Shown piece after piece: positions 59,961 through 64,000 of a stretch of DNA of 64,000 nt (positions are counted from its first letter, which is position 1; each line of letters opens with the position of its first letter). This DNA is from Hofstenia miamia. Its lineage: Eukaryota; Xenacoelomorpha; Acoela. The position numbers and the translations under genes were made by a program. Where the stretch lies: assembly GCA_004352715.1 (NCBI GenBank), contig SCFE01000023.1, positions 332,766 to 396,765 of the forward strand. Direction: 5' to 3'. A model generated the notes under the pieces. It did not search any database. It was not told the origin of the DNA and worked only from the letters and a program-made list of their open reading frames with translations.

Positions 59961-62160
59961 CTTTTATTTCAGAACTCTGTTCTTTCAACTTACAAACAGC
60001 CTGTGTTAATCACGCAACCTTAACAGCGCATATGGGGAAATGTTCTCACCCAAAATTCACGATGGAAACATAAATATCTACTTGTATACATAACATAAAC
60101 ATGTAATACAAATATTAAGCAATATATAAAAGTAAATTTTATTTATACAACCATTTAACAGTATATTTCAACACCAAGTGCATTTGCAATTTCTTTCAAA
60201 CAATTTGACTTATAGAACAAATTGGTCATCATTGGACTGCAAAAGACATCCCCATAACATTGGTTTAAATATGAACTTTTATTTTAATAATCATAGTATT
60301 TTTTAACAATGGCGTACCAAGTATTTCCATTTTGTAATAATTGCTAAAATTACTATATTTGTACATTAATTGTCAGTACTATAGAAATTTTTTCACAAAA
60401 CGGTGATGTCTCGGCTTTAAGGGAACACAACATCGAAGATTTCAGGTTTTACTTAACTGCGTTTATCGTAAATATTTATAAAATGTTTGCCTCACTTCAA
60501 TTAAGTAGTAAAAAATCTCAAATATCTGTATTTAAATTGATCTGCCAATGTTTGGTATTCTTGAGCAAAGTTAATATTTTTGTATTTAACGTTCGTAAAG
60601 AAAGAATTCGGTGTAGTTTTTCAGCATTATGGCGGTTTTTATAAAGATAATCTATGACGCCATTGTGCACAAAAATATTGGCAACTTCTTGTGCAATATA
60701 AACAACTGAAAGCAAATTAAGTTCAAGATGTTAAAATTCAGTACAAATTTGAAAATTTTGAAGCAATGTTTCCAGATACGTACTATTTTAACGATGATGA
60801 TATCGACCACCGTCGCCACCGCCGCCGCACAGCATGGAACCACGAGTGCGCGACGAAATATACAATAAAGTGCCATGTGTTTACACGAAGCTTCACTTTG
60901 TACGTTTTTGGTCAAATCTACCACATAAACGAAAAGTTATAATTTACGGGAGAATATCAATCCATTCATGTTTAAGGGGGCGTATAGGAAACAATTTGAG
61001 AAGTCACAAAAAATTTCCATAATGTACATAGTATTTCATTTTAAGTACTGCGTGAATTGAAAATTTTGAGTTTCTCTGCATAGATACGCCTTGTCAAATC
61101 AAAATCCGATAATTGTTCGTTTTTAGATGTTCCCGCTTTGCACCACTTGGCTCACATTTTTATTTGTTTTTTTGCTTTTTATTTAAATAATTGTATAACT
61201 TTTTTGTGTTATTTATATATTCAATAATTGCTGGTTTTTTAAAAGTTATTGACATTTAAAACTTTATGTATGTGGTGAGCTCAGTATAAGAAATCAGTAA
61301 ATGTGTTAAGCATGTTTGTGTCTCCGAATGTGCTTTGTCTGTGTAAAAGTGCACTTTTTAATTTTTTTCTAAAGTTTTTGTAATTTTTTTACATTAATCC
61401 CATTGTCCAAATTTTTCCACATATTAGAGACTGGTCGATGAAAATTAGGAAGTAGTTTTGCAAATAAATGTATGCGATCGTGGATTTACTTTTAAGTAAT
61501 TAGAAAGAAAATACATTGATTCTCGGCGATATTTATGTTTAAATAATATTGAACCTGCATGGAACTGTACTCGATATAGCGGGAACAATATATTATACTT
61601 TCGTATGTATTCACTAACATGATCATGCTTACGTGGAAATTTAATGTTTTTAATGACCAATTAAAAGTTTTTGATAATAAATAAGGCCTTTGTATTAAAA
61701 TTAGTAAATATAAATAAACATTAATGTAATTGCATTAAACAAAATGCAGGTAATAGTTGAACATGACAATCTGCTCCTACATTTTGATGTGGTATAAGTA
61801 TCTAACGCCAGAAGCCATTTTTGTATGTTTTTAGGAGAAATTTATCAAATTTTAAATCTTTGTCAATATCAACACCTAAATATGTAACAGGATCACTTTG
61901 TTATCTTGGAACAATGTTAGCATTTAACATTCTATAACATTTAATTTATGGTTCATCCCACATTTTATGAGCATGGTCACACGATAATTAACATTTAGAG
62001 TGAAAATTGAAAGTTTCAATTATGCTTTTCTTCTTTACGTATATATGCTTATGTGCACCTAAAACTTTAATTATACTGTTTTTAATGCAATAATGGGGAA
62101 TAAGGGTAAAATTAGCAAAAAATAGAGCCTGTTTTTTACAGGATCATTGAAGTTCCGTTA
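59961..62160. other. AT-rich stretch with a short GCC-rich run
   Basis: A (GCC)-like run at 60809-60832 (ACCGTCGCCACCGCCGCCGC) stands out in AT-rich DNA. Short frames cross it on both strands but resemble nothing known. Confidence 0.45.
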
Positions 62161-62221
62161 CCATGTACCAAGGATAACTAGATTAATACTATTATAATCT
62201 AGTTGTCCTTGCCATGTACCA
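62161..62221. repeat. Near-perfect hairpin flanked by 10-bp direct repeats
   Basis: The arms AAGGATAACTAGATTA (62170-62185) and TAATCTAGTTGTCCTT (62195-62210) pair over 16 bp with one G-T-type mismatch and a 9-base loop. CCATGTACCA occurs on both sides (62161-62170 and 62212-62221). The layout resembles a tiny inserted foldback element with a target duplication. Confidence 0.85.
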
Positions 62222-63219
62222 CATAGTTTCTTAATTTTTAATGGAATTATTATTTCAACAGTGTAAATATTTATAATGAGATAGTCTACTAACCTTAAAG
62301 CAATATAACATTTNATATATATATATATATATATGATATATGCTTGTAAAAGTGATGTTAACTTTTTGAAATTCTATTACCGAGTAGTTTTGTGTTCATC
62401 TATAGAAATATTTCTGTCTCATTGATGTGTCCACTAAAAAGAACACATGACGTATTTCAATAAAAAAATAAATCCCCATTGAATGCGTAGCATTCATTTT
62501 AACAGTTAAAATGAAATTTCGTTACTCTTTAACCAGCCCCTTATTTTTTGCAGTAAGCCCTGTATAATATATTGAAAAAATATTTTTAAAATATTTTTAC
62601 GATTTTCTTCAAAATCTTTTTTCAAGAATATCAAATTGGGCGGTAACCTTCAAGTAAAATTATTGGTTGTATAATGACTGTTTTATTAAAATATCCATTA
62701 TGTTACTAATTACAAAATAAATTTTTAGTAATTGGTTGAAAAAATATGGAATAAATTGAAAAAGAAACCAAAATTTTTTGAATTAGTTATAGGGTCTTTT
62801 ATCAAAATGCTTACAAGACATAAAACTATTTGCTGTGAATTCCTCGATGCATTTCAACCTTTAAAACCTGTTTTATTATTTAATGCATAGCAATTCAGTA
62901 TTCAGTAGCCGCAGTGCATTAACTTATATTTCGTAATAATGTTTTTGTAACAAGATAAAAATAAGAATTTAAATGAAAATTTTGCACAACTCACTCATTG
63001 AAGCGAAATACCTGCTTCGTGAAAAAATTTCTTTATGCCTTTTTCCTGATTAAAACATTTTTTCTTAACAAATCTTAATTTTGTTTTTGATTTTCACCAT
63101 TATTTTTTCAACTAATATTTTATCCAAAAGTTCAATTTGTTTGTGGATATTATTCTACCGGTTCTGTGTTTATTCTCTTGTTTTTTGCAAAATTCATGGA
63201 CGTAGGCAGCATTTTCTTA
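62222..63219. other. AT-rich stretch, (TA)n and single N
   Basis: An N at 62314 precedes a 20-bp TA run (62315-62334). The rest holds nothing recognisable. Confidence 0.5.
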
Positions 63220-63312
63220 GGGGGGGGGGGGNNNNNNNNNNNNNNNNNNNNNNNNNNNNNNNNNNNNNNNNNNNNNNNNNNNNNNNNNNNNNNNNNNNNN
63301 GGGGGGGGGGGG
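63220..63312. other. Poly-G tract with embedded gap (69 N)
   Basis: Twelve Gs precede and twelve follow a run of Ns at 63232-63300. The tract was probably unsequenceable, or two G-runs were joined. Nearby GACGTAGGCAGCATTTTC resembles the TIR of the 24682-24886 MITE, so a G-rich MITE may lie across the gap. Confidence 0.9.
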
Positions 63313-64000
63313 TTCGGATATGCAAGAAATATTTTGAAATTTGCAGATATTTAACCTAAAACTGCCGGGAATTCTTTAAAATTTCATATGGATCTTGAAA
63401 AAATGATTAAATGCTTATAGCTAAAAAAACTAATGAGGTATCCAAAATCAGAGCTGGACATGGGTCAGTGACCCATTGTTCAATGGGTCAATTTATTATT
63501 ATTATTATTAAATAAATGTTTCTAATCTGCTTTCATTATAAAAATAGCATAAGGTATCATTCTGATATAAATCTTTATATTAAATAAGTGTATCACTACT
63601 TCCACGCACTTAAACTTTATGTACAGCAACCTAGTGTTTGTAAATCAGCCAAAATGAACTGAAATGAGTCCGGTTCAATAATTATTAAATTTGCTGATAG
63701 TCGAATTGAAATAGTACAGAATGTTTACTATAAAATCTAGTGTAAGCAGACTTGCAATATTTAATACGAAGTTACTCTGGAATTATTTTTTACCCGAATC
63801 AAGCCAGTCCGGGCCCACCATGAGTCAGTTCGAACTGCATCCAGGCCTCTTATATATATACACCTTGTTTCATCTTCCAATGATTGGATTGTCGTTAGAA
63901 TGATTTTACAAGCACGTGTTTTGGCGCAAAGCCAATATACTATTAGCTACTACTGCTGTTATTTGACTATAAATACTGATATAGATATATTTAACTAAAT
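63313..64000. other. AT-rich stretch with a MITE end
   Basis: CAGAGCTGGACATGGGTCAG at about 63450 resembles the ends of the 44773-44872 element. A short (TTA)n run follows at about 63491-63511. No gene recognised. Confidence 0.45.

Noticed and set aside
60809-60832. GCC-rich run as a possible exon start (ATG at 60834)
   Set aside because: The frame is short, of random composition and without splice-linked continuation that I can recognise.
1-64000. CRISPR arrays, operons, phage or prokaryote-type systems
   Set aside because: No regularly spaced direct repeats, no ribosome-binding-site spaced gene strings and no prokaryotic proteins. The content is clearly metazoan.

Overview
This 64-kb window looks like nuclear DNA from an invertebrate animal. 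It is very AT-rich, coding density is extremely low, and (TA)n microsatellites are common. It carries many metazoan-type transposon relics (hAT, piggyBac, LINE and MITE) and one recognisable animal gene, a DEG/ENaC-family channel. Nothing in the sequence fixes the phylum.

Layout. Positions 1-540 hold part of a LINE reverse transcriptase on the minus strand. Positions 1121-2095 hold a hAT element whose missing end falls in an assembly gap. A 576-bp stretch is present on both sides of that element and gap. A decayed short hAT copy lies at 2984-3545. From about 3.55 to 20 kb there is no recognisable gene: AT-rich DNA with a few GC-richer islands, short tandem duplications and one copy of a dispersed repeat. 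From 20 to 27.2 kb the window is rich in transposons: a piggyBac C-terminal remnant, two copies of an unclassified ~340-bp repeat, and five small terminal-inverted-repeat elements, two of them with perfect 8-bp target duplications. The only substantial gene, at 27482-29680 on the minus strand, encodes a DEG/ENaC-type sodium-channel subunit in a single exon. Its extracellular part has an LDLa module and a probable CUB-like module, and one in-frame TGA interrupts the frame. From 31 to 33.2 kb lie decayed transposase-like genes and a LINE 3' end. The rest, to 64 kb, is AT-rich non-genic DNA with further MITEs, repeat copies, a LINE C-terminal fragment (56.8-57.4 kb) and several assembly gaps.

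Assembly warnings. Three near-perfect direct duplications (576, 1107 and 772 bp) each abut or span a run of Ns or a single N. They are best explained as unmerged contig ends or haplotypes, not biology. The first also appears to record a hAT insertion polymorphism, with an occupied and an empty allele.

No tRNA, rRNA, CRISPR, operon or other prokaryote-type system was seen. The strongest candidates for something undescribed are the LDLa/CUB-containing channel with its in-frame TGA and altered pore-exit residue, the dispersed ~340-bp repeat family, and a small palindrome flanked by 10-bp direct repeats at 62161-62221.
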